NCBI RefSeq assembly: GCF_018614975.1
Contig: NZ_JAGGNR010000044.1
Location: forward strand, 1 to 64,000
DNA: 64,000 nucleotides
Source: Paenibacillus polymyxa
Lineage (GTDB): Bacteria > Bacillota > Bacilli > Paenibacillales > Paenibacillaceae
Direction of reading: 5' to 3'
The stretch's first letter is position 1. Each line of letters opens with the position of its first letter. The position numbers were made by a program, and so were the translations under genes. The notes beneath the pieces were generated by a model, which did not search any database, had not been told where the DNA came from, and saw only the letters and a program-made list of their open reading frames with translations. Positions 42,668 to 51,846 of this stretch are shown one piece after another.

Positions 42668-42904
42668 ATCTTCCCCTCCAAATTGGCATCTTTATTTTAT
42701 CTATACCCGTTTCAAGGGTGGGTTGAATAGGGGCTGCGGGAGATGTTCTATTTTTTTTGATAAACATGTCTCTGAAGAGTGCAGAGCAGGGTTTGTTTCA
42801 TATAGAATAGAAGTATAGGAATACCCCTTACGAAATTTCTTGTTCCTTTTCCCTGTTGACGGGTTAATAACTATAGATGTGCTTTTAGCCGAACCTGCAT
42901 ATGT
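42668..42904. other. Intergenic between lipid kinase and LRR gene
   Basis: No gene. It leads into interspersed repeat copy C (42905-42985). Otherwise no repeats or clear promoter apart from AT-rich stretches. Confidence 0.35.
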
Positions 42905-42985
42905 AAAACTCTTCAATTCACACTGAACACTCCGTGGGCAGAACAACCTTCCGGTCGCTGTTATGGTGTAAAAACTATACTTATC
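42905..42985 (-). repeat. Interspersed intergenic repeat, copy C
   Basis: The minus strand carries the conserved core ATAACAGCGACCGGAAGG followed by TTGTTCTG and CGGAGTG, then CAGTGTGAAT. The flanks diverge from copies A and B, so this is a partial or older copy. It lies upstream of the LRR protein gene. Confidence 0.65.
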
Positions 42986-43041
42986 TAACTCAATCTGTTC
43001 GGATTTTTTTATAATTCTAAAAATCGGAGGGAATGCATGCA

Positions 43042-44559
43042 ATGAGAAGAATGACGCTACTATTTCTAGTATTCATCCTGAGTCTCGGGGCATCGGGCCA
43101 AGCCATGGCTTACACAACTACAGACTTGGGCGAGGGAATCATTGAAGATCCCGCTTTGGAGGACGGACTGAAGCTAATCCTGAACAAACCTTTGGATGTG
43201 CCATTAACTTCAACTGATCTGGAGCAGCTTGAGGTGGTAGATCTAAGCAATGCAGGTATTCACAGCCTGACCGGTCTCGAATATGCAACCAACCTGACTC
43301 ACCTCCTATTATATGGGAATGAGATTGAGGATCTCACACCGCTGGAGCACCTAACCAAGCTTCGTGAGATCGATGTTCGCAATAATTACATTACATCCAT
43401 AGACGCACTTACTGAATTGAAAGACTTGGGACGGCTGTATATCAGCAACAATTCCATTTCTTCCATAGAGGTTGTACGTGGGTTCAACCGATTACATACG
43501 TTCCACGCCAGCGGTAACCAGATTGCCAGTCTTGCGCCCCTCTTGGATGCGGATGCACTGAAGTGGCTTGAGATCTCAAACAATACGATTAACGATCTGA
43601 CACCGCTCATGGGTAAAACCCGGCTCCAACAACTCAATGTAGCAAACAACCAGATTCAGACGCTGGATGTACTGGCTGAACTGCCAGATACACTGCGCAA
43701 ACTGAATGTGGCAGGCAACCAAATCACGGATCTGACACCACTGGAGCACATGACACGGCTTCGGACACTTGATATCTCTGGTAACCAAGTACAGCACCTC
43801 AAGGGGCTTGAAGGACTGACTGGGCTGACGGAGCTGAATGCAGAATTTAATCAGATCTATGATCTGGAACCTTTACGGCAGCTTTCCAGCCTGGACGTAT
43901 TAAAATTATCCAACAACCGGGTGTGGGATCTGACACCGATTGCAGGTTTTACGTTTACCCGTGATCAGTCAGCGACAACTGCTATACAGGATATCTCAGC
44001 GTCCACCTCATTATCCTCCGGTATTCAGACTTCTGTCTCAGAGGTTGAGCCTGCCGGACTCACGGTGCAGAACAACTATCTGGATGTTGCAAGGGGCAGT
44101 CAGACGATGCAGCTTCTAAACCGGATGAACGTGCGGGAGCAGAAACGAACGCCGCAGGGCAGTTTCCAGCGTCTAATTGAAGGGTCCACCACTGCCTATG
44201 TCGGGGATCGTGCTTACGTACTGGATGCAGCACCTTTTATCGATGAAGGACGGACCTATGTGCCTCTGCGTTTTGTCTCGGAGCAGTTAAATGCTCGTGT
44301 GAACTGGAACAGCGGTACGCGCGAAGCTGTGATCACACAGAATGACAAGACCATCCGTTGGAGCGTGGGTAACAAACAAGTTGTCGTGAATGATACGCTT
44401 GCGATCAATGATGCTCCTCTTCTGATGAAAAATGGTAAAGCTTTTGTACCGGTACGCTTCATTTCAGAGCAATTCAATACCTCTGTTGGTTATATCGGAA
44501 GCAGCAAAACGATTCTGATTTTTGAAAATAAACAACTTGGTGAGAGTGTACAGCCTTAA
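43042..44559 (+). CDS. Secreted leucine-rich-repeat protein with stalk domain
   Basis: 505 residues from ATG 43042 (GGAGGG 10 nt upstream). Signal peptide cleaved after AMA near residue 23. About ten 21-22-residue internalin-type LRRs (~60-320; repeated LTPLEHLTKLREIDVRNN-like units with the L-x2-L-x-L-x2-N pattern). After a linker, a copper-amine-oxidase-like stalk domain (~390-495) carries TYVPLRFVSEQLNA and AFVPVRFISEQFNT. No LPXTG or SLH anchor, so secreted or wall-associated by the stalk domain. A protein-binding role is likely. The same C-terminal domain occurs in the lipoprotein at 1.9-3.5 kb. Confidence 0.9.
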   Translation: MRRMTLLFLVFILSLGASGQAMAYTTTDLGEGIIEDPALEDGLKLILNKPLDVPLTSTDLEQLEVVDLSNAGIHSLTGLEYATNLTHLLLYGNEIEDLTPLEHLTKLREIDVRNNYITSIDALTELKDLGRLYISNNSISSIEVVRGFNRLHTFHASGNQIASLAPLLDADALKWLEISNNTINDLTPLMGKTRLQQLNVANNQIQTLDVLAELPDTLRKLNVAGNQITDLTPLEHMTRLRTLDISGNQVQHLKGLEGLTGLTELNAEFNQIYDLEPLRQLSSLDVLKLSNNRVWDLTPIAGFTFTRDQSATTAIQDISASTSLSSGIQTSVSEVEPAGLTVQNNYLDVARGSQTMQLLNRMNVREQKRTPQGSFQRLIEGSTTAYVGDRAYVLDAAPFIDEGRTYVPLRFVSEQLNARVNWNSGTREAVITQNDKTIRWSVGNKQVVVNDTLAINDAPLLMKNGKAFVPVRFISEQFNTSVGYIGSSKTILIFENKQLGESVQP

Positions 44560-44612
44560 GTCGTGTCTCACGTTCATTTCAGTCATAAGAGAATATGAGA
44601 AACATAGCGAGA

Positions 44613-44645
44613 GTCCCTGTCTGAACAATCAGCAGGGATTTTTAT
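44613..44645 (+). terminator. Terminator of the LRR gene
   Basis: TCCCTG and CAGGGA pair around a 13-nt loop and are followed by TTTTTATT. Confidence 0.7.
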
Positions 44646-44866
44646 TGTGCCATAACAGTTGTGTTATGACATTGGATAATGGTATATGGACATCGCCAAT
44701 CAAAAGCAATACAGCATACGAACTGTCTGTACGAAAACGAACTCTTAATGCTCAATCTTGGATTAGGGTAAATTTCACACGGTTTAGCATATCTTCTTTT
44801 GTAGTGGGAGTTGTTATACTGAACGTAATATATGACAACTGAAGTTCAAGCGAGGAGTAAATTCAC
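44646..44866. other. Upstream region of the GH30 gene
   Basis: No gene. A plausible promoter part is GTTATACTG at 44812-44820, about 50 bp before the start codon. No cre box recognised. Confidence 0.35.
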
Positions 44867-46207
44867 ATGACATTCACGTTTACTGGTTATTCCACAACCC
44901 AAGACAGCCCGTGGAGAGAGCTATCTTTTGTGCCCACTAATGAAAGCGCCAACCTAAAACTGACGGGTGAACAGCACCAGCTTGTTGAAGGGTTTGGTGG
45001 CTGTTTCAACGAGCTTGGTTATATGGCTCTGTCCCACTTGAATGAGGAGCAGCGTCATGAGGTATTTCATTCCCTCTTCCATCCGGAAGGTGAGCACAAG
45101 TTTAACATCTGTCGCCTGCCCATCGGCGCAAGTGATTATGCAGAGCAGTGGTACAGCCACAACGAGGTGGACGGCGACGTGGCCATGGAACATTTTTCGA
45201 TCAAACGTGATTTCAAATATCTGATTCCTTACATCAAGGAAGCTCTGAGGTATAACCCGAATCTACAATTCTTCGCCTCCCCTTGGAGCCCGCCAACATG
45301 GATGAAGTCTCCGAAAGCCTATAACTACGGCACGCTTCGTTGGGAGAAAGATATTCTGGAGGCCTACGCCCTGTATTTCGTAAAATTTGTACAGGCCTAC
45401 CGTGACGCAGGCATTACGATCCATCAGGTGCATGTGCAGAACGAAGTGATTGCAGATCAAAAATTCCCTTCTTGCATGTGGACAGGCGAGCAGCTTCGTG
45501 AATTTATCGCCGATTATCTGGGACCGGCTTTTGACAAACACGCTCTGGATACGGAAATCTGGCTAGGCACGATCAACGCCCCTGATCCATGGGAAGAATT
45601 GATCAAGAAAAAAACAAATGACTTCGATGAATACGCCGGGCTTGTCCTCAGTGATCCGAAGGCCTATTCCTATATCAAAGGTGTTGGGTATCAATGGGCA
45701 GGCAAACATGCCATTCAACGTACCTCGGCGAGTTATCCGGAGCTGCGTTATATGCAGACCGAGAACGAATGCGGCGATGGCAACAACTCATGGAACTACG
45801 CGAAATATGTATATAACCTCTACCAGCATTACTTCAGCAACGGAGTGAACGCGTACATCTACTGGAACATGGTTCTGGAACCCAAAGGTCGCAGCACATG
45901 GGGCTGGGAGCAGAACTCCATGATCACCGTAGATCCGGAAAATAAGGAGGTTACTCGAAACCCGGAGTATTATGTGATGAAACACTTCGCGCATCATATT
46001 GTTTCTGGTGCTCGAAGGGTCGGCCTGTCTGGTGCATGGAACGGCAAATCCGTTGCTTTCCGCAACCCGGATAACAGTCTCGTCATTGTCATCAACAATC
46101 CATTCCAGGACCGTCGTGACCTGTATCTAACCCTTGAAGAGGGACAGACCCTACACGTGGAGCTGGAAGCCGATTCATTCAACAGCATGGTGATCCAACC
46201 GAAATAA
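44867..46207 (+). CDS. GH30 glycoside hydrolase (glucosylceramidase-like), intracellular
   Basis: 446 residues with no signal peptide, so cytoplasmic. GH30 (beta/alpha)8 barrel plus side beta-domain: EGFGGCFNELG near 41-51, FFASPWSPPTWMKSPK near 135, acid/base Glu193 in HVQNEV and nucleophile Glu299 in MQTENE. The C-terminal strand region ends in SFNSMVIQP. It should cleave beta-linked glucosides, xylosides or related oligosaccharides after import. GAGGAG lies 9 nt before the ATG. A terminator follows, and a decayed MFS gene lies next in the same direction. Confidence 0.93.
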   Translation: MTFTFTGYSTTQDSPWRELSFVPTNESANLKLTGEQHQLVEGFGGCFNELGYMALSHLNEEQRHEVFHSLFHPEGEHKFNICRLPIGASDYAEQWYSHNEVDGDVAMEHFSIKRDFKYLIPYIKEALRYNPNLQFFASPWSPPTWMKSPKAYNYGTLRWEKDILEAYALYFVKFVQAYRDAGITIHQVHVQNEVIADQKFPSCMWTGEQLREFIADYLGPAFDKHALDTEIWLGTINAPDPWEELIKKKTNDFDEYAGLVLSDPKAYSYIKGVGYQWAGKHAIQRTSASYPELRYMQTENECGDGNNSWNYAKYVYNLYQHYFSNGVNAYIYWNMVLEPKGRSTWGWEQNSMITVDPENKEVTRNPEYYVMKHFAHHIVSGARRVGLSGAWNGKSVAFRNPDNSLVIVINNPFQDRRDLYLTLEEGQTLHVELEADSFNSMVIQPK

Positions 46208-46239
46208 TAACTCAACATATCATTGAAAACGCAGTCATC

Positions 46240-46284
46240 AATAGCGTCGTATTCAGGAATTCCTTGAGCCGGCGCTATTTTTCA
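46240..46284 (+). terminator. Terminator of the GH30 gene
   Basis: AATAGCG and CGCTATT enclose an inner TCAGGAATTCCTTGA palindrome and are followed by TTTTTC. Confidence 0.8.
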
Positions 46285-46400
46285 TGCGTCAGACTATGTT
46301 TATTGTCACCATTATCGCTCTTGTAGAGTGCATGCTGTGGAGGACTTAGCGGTAAGTCGTTTTACCTTTTATATTTACAAATCTATAAATCTCGCTTTAC

Positions 46401-47719
46401 ATGAAATCACAACAGGTCAACCCGCTCCTTATCCTGATGCTGGCACTCGGTGTATTCGGGATCATTACAACAGAAATGGGAATTGTGGGGGTATTGCCTC
46501 AGGTTGCGCATAAATTCAACATTACGGCTGCACAGGCAGGTTGGCTGGTCAGTATATTTGCACTGGTCGTAGCCATTGCGGGTCCCTTTCTCACCTTGCT
46601 GGCGTCCGGGATTAATCGCAAAATCATCCTTTTAACCGCTGTGCTGATGTTTGCAATCTCGAACGTTGTCTATGCCTGCGCCACAACATTTGATACCATG
46701 CTTATCTTCCGTATCATTCCCGCGTTATTCCATCCCGTCTTTTTTTCCGTAGCCCTGGTCACAAGTGCCCAACTCGTTCCGGCAGAGAAGAGCAGCAAGG
46801 CCGTCGCCAAAGTATTTACCGGAGTTACCGCGGGCTTTGCCTTTGGCGTGCCGCTGACATCGTATCTTGCTGAACGCCTATCCCTCGAAATCGCCTTTCT
46901 GTTTGGAGCGATGATCAGTGTCGTCGCCTTGATCGGCATATGGATCTGGTTACCCTCGTGCCCGTGAAGGAAAAGATGTCCTATGGCAAGCAGCTCGGTA
47001 TTCTGCGCAAACCTGAATTATGGCTAAATGTTGCCGCAGTCATTTTTATATTCGCCGCCATGTTCTCCGTGTACAGCTATTTCGCCGAGTATCTTGGACA
47101 GGTCACCCAAATGAGCGGATCATGGATCAGCGTCATGCTGACCGTCTTTGGTGTCGTCATGATCATCGGGAATTTGGGGTTTGGACAGTTTCTGCGTAAG
47201 AGCGTGGTCCGAACTGTCCTCATGTTTCCCCTGCTGTATGTAGCAGCTTACGCACTCGTCTATTGGGCCGGTCCCCACTTCATGTGGATGGTTATTGTAG
47301 TCATCCTCTGGGCATCCGTGCATTCAGGAGGATTGATTGTAAGCCAAACCTGGTTAACCGCTGAAACGCAGGAAGCGCCTGAATTCGGCAACAGCTTATA
47401 TGTATCCTTTTCCAACCTTGGTATTACGCTGGGTACTGCCATCGGCGGATGGTTCATCTCGAACCTGGGAATACATCAATTGATCTGGAGCGGAGTGATA
47501 TTTGCGCTGATCGCTTTTGTCTTGATTTGGATTAAAATTAAATGCTTCACCCCCGCAGCCTTGGGTAAACAGATATTCAGGAATGGGACATTTGACGATC
47601 AATTAATTCCTTCTCCACCCGGTCCAATGGCTTATGTCTCCTCATACAATGAGCTGTTCAAAGAGAAAACAGCGCCTTGGGTGCGGTGGAGGAAGACGTT
47701 TAAAACGGTTAACACATAG
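46401..47719 (+). pseudogene. MFS transporter (DHA1 type), frameshifted
   Basis: The first part (46401-46967) gives six membrane helices with ALGVFGIITTEMGIVGVLPQ and the motif-A-like GINRKIILL. It ends prematurely at IWLPSCP. The second part continues in the next frame (VKEKMSYGKQLGILRKPELW) with six more helices to 47719. At 46951-46960 the sequence reads TACCCTCGTG; adding one A after CTCG restores LPSMPVKEK and one frame of 440 codons. No Shine-Dalgarno precedes the ATG. The last ~55 residues (from CFTPAALGKQ) extend beyond the usual MFS end and look like read-through. Probably a dead drug- or sugar-efflux-type carrier. Confidence 0.85.
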
Positions 47720-47740
47720 AATCACACTTCTGTACACCAA

Positions 47741-47784
47741 ATAGCGCCATATTCCCATGCTTAACATGTGGAACAGGCGCTATA
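47741..47784. terminator. Bidirectional terminator
   Basis: ATAGCGCC and GGCGCTAT pair around a loop containing ATGCTTAACATG, between the convergent MFS remnant and xylanase genes. The T-tracts are weak. Confidence 0.6.
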
Positions 47785-47841
47785 TGATGTTATATAAATA
47801 ACGAATTCACAAGGGATACTCAGATTCGTGCAAACGCACGC

Positions 47842-48804
47842 TTAAGGATTGTTCGCCAGGTAATTTCTCAGCCATTGCAGAGCTGGACGCTCTGTACCGT
47901 TGCTATTAACCAGATGTGAACCATTTACCCACGTTTGCCCCTGATTGTAGCCCCACAGCGTCACGCCTTTAACGGCAGAATGCTTCCAAAGCACAGGGAA
48001 TTTCTGTTGATAGCGCTGCAACTGTGTATTATCGTCTCCCGTCATATCCAGTTCGGATACATAGACCGGCAGACCTGTCGCAGCCAGCTTATTCAGTACT
48101 ATGTTCATCGTGCTCACAGAGACGTTGTCCATATTGAAGTGATGCGCTTGAATACCAATACCATCAACTAGACCTCTGTTTTTCAGAAGATTGATAATCT
48201 GGATATATTGGTCCGCTTTAGCCGGATCACCGATAATTCCGTATTCATTAATTAACAATTTAGAGTTAGGGAAGGCTTGTCTCGCCTGTTGGAATGACCA
48301 GATGACCCAGTCCCAACCCGTTGCCCCATCTCCACCAATGGCATTGCGGTAGGATGGTTTCGCATGCAGAGGTTCGTTCACCACATCAACGAAGGCAGAC
48401 TTCGAATACCGCTGTCCTGCGGCTTTAATCCATTGGGTCACTTCAGCCTTCTGATCTGCGGCTGATAGACTGTTAATCCAATTTGGCTGTTGATTTCCCC
48501 ATACGAGCGTATGGAACTTGAACGGGAATCCGTTGTTGTTAGCATAATTGTATGCCATATCTGCCTGACCCCAGTTCATCACGTTGCGCGTGCCTTCCAC
48601 AGCATCCCACTTGGTGGAATTCTCTGGAGTTACCTGGTTCCAGTAAGGACTAAAATTAGAAGGAACCTGGTTGGCAATAATATTGCCAACGAATTTGCTG
48701 CCTTTCGCCAAACCAGCACTCACACTACCAACCGCAACAGAAGCAGCGAGAATCCCTACCAATGCCAATGAGCCGACTGTTTTGAACCACTTAGACTTAA
48801 TCAA
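47842..48804 (-). CDS. Secreted GH10 endo-1,4-beta-xylanase
   Basis: 320 residues: signal peptide (to about SVSA-30) and a single minimal GH10 barrel with no carbohydrate-binding module. Acid/base Glu144 in VDVVNEPLHA, nucleophile Glu251 in YVSELDMTG, and substrate-binding WGNQQPNW near 102 and LWGYNQGQTW near 290. It cleaves internal xylan linkages outside the cell. AGGAGG lies 7 nt before the ATG, and a cre box sits 27 bp upstream, so glucose repression by CcpA is expected. Confidence 0.96.
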   Translation of the reverse strand: MIKSKWFKTVGSLALVGILAASVAVGSVSAGLAKGSKFVGNIIANQVPSNFSPYWNQVTPENSTKWDAVEGTRNVMNWGQADMAYNYANNNGFPFKFHTLVWGNQQPNWINSLSAADQKAEVTQWIKAAGQRYSKSAFVDVVNEPLHAKPSYRNAIGGDGATGWDWVIWSFQQARQAFPNSKLLINEYGIIGDPAKADQYIQIINLLKNRGLVDGIGIQAHHFNMDNVSVSTMNIVLNKLAATGLPVYVSELDMTGDDNTQLQRYQQKFPVLWKHSAVKGVTLWGYNQGQTWVNGSHLVNSNGTERPALQWLRNYLANNP

Positions 48805-48830
48805 TGATTTTCCTCCTTAGTTTTCATTTT

Positions 48831-48845
48831 TGTTAAGCGCTTACA
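48831..48845 (-). promoter_or_regulatory. cre box (CcpA site) of the xylanase gene
   Basis: The minus strand reads TGTAAGCGCTTAACA, a close match to the catabolite-responsive element TGWAANCGNTNNCA with the central AAGCGCTT palindrome. Its place between promoter and start codon fits roadblock repression. Confidence 0.8.
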
Positions 48846-48959
48846 AAATCATTTTACTGGATAATTTTGGTTTTTAACACCTGTCAAATTATAGTATTTT
48901 ATTGTAAAAAAATAGATTCACTCTCTTAAATCCAACATAACTCTTACAGTGCGAGTTCA

Positions 48960-49120
48960 ACAAGTTTGGTTTTCAGTACCGAGAAGATGGAATGAAGTTA
49001 GAAATGGAGTAGCGGAGCGTAGGGAAAACTACGTGAGCAACGGACATTTCGGCTGAATTTCAACTTCGATGCTGATGATGCCGCTAGGCATGATTCGTAA
49101 TCAAAAGCGGACTTTTTGAA
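48960..49120. other. Structured non-coding segment upstream of the 5'-nucleotidase gene
   Basis: A ~160-bp stretch with several short inverted repeats: GTAGCGGAGCGTAGGG / CCCTACGCTCCGC-like internal pairing, CGTAGGGAAAACTACG, and TGAAGTT / AACTTC. It ends AAAAGCGGACTTTTTGAA and has no reading frame. I recall similar sequence from other Paenibacillus intergenic regions but cannot confirm it. Only one copy is present here. Confidence 0.4.
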
Positions 49121-49216
49121 TAACCTCTTACATTGGAGTTTACATTCACCACATGTTTATCTAGTATGAAATGATACATATCTTTACACACACTAGATAA
49201 CAAGGGAGATTACAAC

Positions 49217-51514
49217 ATGCGCAAAATTTCAACGAAACGTTTCGCCGGATGGCCTTTATCGTTCCTCTTATGTGCCTCCATTTTGTTTGCCCCTTTTGCT
49301 TCCACTCCGGTTCAGGCTGCTGAGGCAGACAAGGAGACCAAGATCACGTTGCTGGGAACATCCGATATTCATGGTCGATTTATGCCGTGGGACTATGCTC
49401 TGGACGGTCCAAACCCAACCGGTAGCATGACACAGCTATACACCATTGTGAAAAAAGTCCGTGCGGAGAATCCCAACACGATCCTGCTGGATGCAGGAGA
49501 CATGATTCAGGATAACTCAGCTGAGTTGTTTAATGATCAACCTCAATCTCCCATGATGGTTGCAATGAACGAGATGAAATATGACGCATGGGTTATGGGT
49601 AACCATGAGTTTAACTTTGGACTGGACGTACTGGAGAAGATCTCTTCCCAATTCAATGGACAGCCTCTCGTGGGCAACATTTTCAAAGAAAACGGCGACC
49701 GCTACATGCCTGCCTATACGATTATCGAGAAAGACGGAATCAAAGTGGGTGTTATCGGAATGAACACACCGATGATTACCGAGTTTGAGAAAGGGACGGA
49801 TCACCTGGACGGTATCATCGTCAAAGATCCTGTGGAAGAGACCAAAAAAGCCGTTGCTGAGTTGAAAGGCAAAGTCGATGTCATGGTTGGACTTATGCAT
49901 ATGGGGTTGGACAACGAGAACGGAAATCCGGGAACCGGAGTGACGGATATCGCCAACGCCAACCCGGAGCTGGCTGCCATTTTTGCCGGACACATGCATA
50001 CCTTGATTGAATCCCAAACGGTTAACGGCGTATTGATCTCCGAACCCAATAAATATGGCTCACATATTTCGCGAATCGATCTGACATTTGAAAAAGACGG
50101 CGACAAAGTTGTGCTGAAAAGCAAGGAAGCTCAAGCTCTCGCTGTAAAAGCAGCAGACGGAACGTATGAAGTCTCCGATCCTGCGCTGGAAAAGACCTTG
50201 CACCCGTTCCACGAGTTCGCTCGTGCCGATGCCAACATCGAAGTGGCTGAACTGAAAGGAACAAACCTGGTCCCTGCTGATGAGATTAAGGGTATCCCTG
50301 CGGTGCAGATCCAGGAAACACCCTTGTCTGACTTTTTCACCGAAGTGATGCTGCATTACAGTGATGCCGATGTGGTCGCCCACCAGATTGATAACGACAA
50401 GGCTAAGCTGGATGTAGGCCCGATCAAGAAAAAGGATATTGCGTTCAACTACCAATACACCTTTGGTGAAGTGACCGTATATGAAGTAACCGGACGTGAT
50501 CTGATGGATTATATGGAGTGGTCTGCGGGGTACTTCAACTCCACACGCCCGGGTGATGTGACCGTCAGCTTTGATCCGAAACGGCGCGCTTCCAAATACA
50601 GCACCGATGATTTCTTCGGCGGCGTAACGTATGAGATTGACCTGACCAAGCCATACGGCAGTCGGATTACGAACCTCAAGTACAGCGATGGGTCAGTAGT
50701 CAAAGAAAACGATACGCTGAAGCTGGGCATGAATGCCTACCGAATGGAAGCCCTGATTGCCAAAGGCGGCGCATTGGAAGGACGTAAGTTCAAGCAGCTC
50801 TGGTCCTCCAAGGATGCCTCGGCATTTGGCGAGATTCAAGGTACGATTCGTAACCTGTCCATCGCCTATCTGAAAGATGTCATGAAAGGTGTCTACGAAC
50901 CGAAGATTCAGCACAACTGGAAAATCACTGGTGTAGACCTGACTGCACCGGAGCGTGAAGATGTAGTGGAGTTAATTAACGATGGCATTATGTCTGTACC
51001 AACAACAGAAGATGGCAAGTACACCAACATTGCCTCCATTAACATTTTGGATGCAGTGACGCAAGAAGAGATTGATGCACTTTCTGCCAAAGCAGGCGTG
51101 AGTACATCACAATTCGCAGGTGTGAAAACCAAGGGAGCATTCTATCAACAGCTGAACAAAGCTCGCAAAACGGCAGCAGGTGGCGATGGTGGCACGACAA
51201 CACCTAAACCTGAGAAACCGACAACGCCAACCGTACCTAAACCAACACCGACTCCAGGCACGTCTAAACCTGGCAAACCATCCACACCAAATACTGGTAA
51301 ACCAGGTAGCGTCAACAAAGGTAAACAAGCCAAGGTTACTGCGGCTTACCTGAACGTACGCGCTGGCGCTTCATCCAAAGCCAAGGTCATTGCTGCCGTA
51401 CCGAAAGGCACCGTACTTGAAGTGATTAGCACAGACAAGTATGGCTGGGTAAAAGTGAAGCTGGATGGACGTGTAGCATTCGTATACGGGAAATATGTGA
51501 GTGTTTTGAAATAG
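49217..51514 (+). CDS. Secreted bifunctional 5'-nucleotidase / 2',3'-cyclic phosphodiesterase with SH3 domain
   Basis: 765 residues. Signal peptide (to about VQA-34). N-terminal metallophosphatase ~42-330: SDIHGRF (Asp50, His52), LLDAGDMIQ near 94, MGNHEFNFG near 126, MHMG near 228 and AGHMHT near 260. C-terminal 5'-nucleotidase domain ~335-590 (TPLSDFFTEVM, FNYQYTFGEVTVYEVTGRDL in parts). A Pro/Thr/Lys-rich linker (~655-690) leads to a bacterial SH3 domain (~700-765: AYLNVRAGASSKAKVI, YGWVKVKLDGR) that binds the wall. It releases phosphate and nucleosides from extracellular nucleotides. AAGGGAG precedes the ATG. A terminator follows. Confidence 0.95.
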   Translation: MRKISTKRFAGWPLSFLLCASILFAPFASTPVQAAEADKETKITLLGTSDIHGRFMPWDYALDGPNPTGSMTQLYTIVKKVRAENPNTILLDAGDMIQDNSAELFNDQPQSPMMVAMNEMKYDAWVMGNHEFNFGLDVLEKISSQFNGQPLVGNIFKENGDRYMPAYTIIEKDGIKVGVIGMNTPMITEFEKGTDHLDGIIVKDPVEETKKAVAELKGKVDVMVGLMHMGLDNENGNPGTGVTDIANANPELAAIFAGHMHTLIESQTVNGVLISEPNKYGSHISRIDLTFEKDGDKVVLKSKEAQALAVKAADGTYEVSDPALEKTLHPFHEFARADANIEVAELKGTNLVPADEIKGIPAVQIQETPLSDFFTEVMLHYSDADVVAHQIDNDKAKLDVGPIKKKDIAFNYQYTFGEVTVYEVTGRDLMDYMEWSAGYFNSTRPGDVTVSFDPKRRASKYSTDDFFGGVTYEIDLTKPYGSRITNLKYSDGSVVKENDTLKLGMNAYRMEALIAKGGALEGRKFKQLWSSKDASAFGEIQGTIRNLSIAYLKDVMKGVYEPKIQHNWKITGVDLTAPEREDVVELINDGIMSVPTTEDGKYTNIASINILDAVTQEEIDALSAKAGVSTSQFAGVKTKGAFYQQLNKARKTAAGGDGGTTTPKPEKPTTPTVPKPTPTPGTSKPGKPSTPNTGKPGSVNKGKQAKVTAAYLNVRAGASSKAKVIAAVPKGTVLEVISTDKYGWVKVKLDGRVAFVYGKYVSVLK

Positions 51515-51548
51515 CATAGCCGCTACGCACCACGCTTAACGAAAAAGA

Positions 51549-51595
51549 AAAAGGGCGATTCTCCCATGGAACTCATGGTCTGGATCGCCCTTTGT
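51549..51595 (+). terminator. Terminator of the 5'-nucleotidase gene
   Basis: AAAGGGCGAT and ATCGCCCTTT form a 10-bp perfect stem with an inner CCATG..CATGG hairpin, followed by TGTTATG. A-tract upstream. Confidence 0.85.
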
Positions 51596-51846
51596 TATGT
51601 TAACGAAACGTTTTTTCACGTGTAACGCTTGATACACATTCACCCTTCAGAAGTTAAGGGTATTCTCTTGCGAACAGCAACGGCTGGTTGCTCCTAAAAT
51701 CGGAAATGATGAGAACAATTTAATCACTAGAAGCAATTACTCCGTTAGCTTGCCTGCATATAGAGTATAATGAAGAGGTATACGATAAATGTACGGTGCA
51801 ATGCTTGTATGTAGAGTATTCAAAACTAACGCAAAAGAGGTAAACA
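51596..51846 (+). promoter_or_regulatory. Upstream region and promoter of dbpA
   Basis: TATAAT at 51766-51771 is a good -10 box without a clear -35, giving a leader of about 70 nt before the start codon. Upstream, GAACAGCAACGGCTGGTTGCTCC (51675-51696, split) is a weak hairpin. AGAGGT lies 5 nt before the ATG. No gene. Confidence 0.4.
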
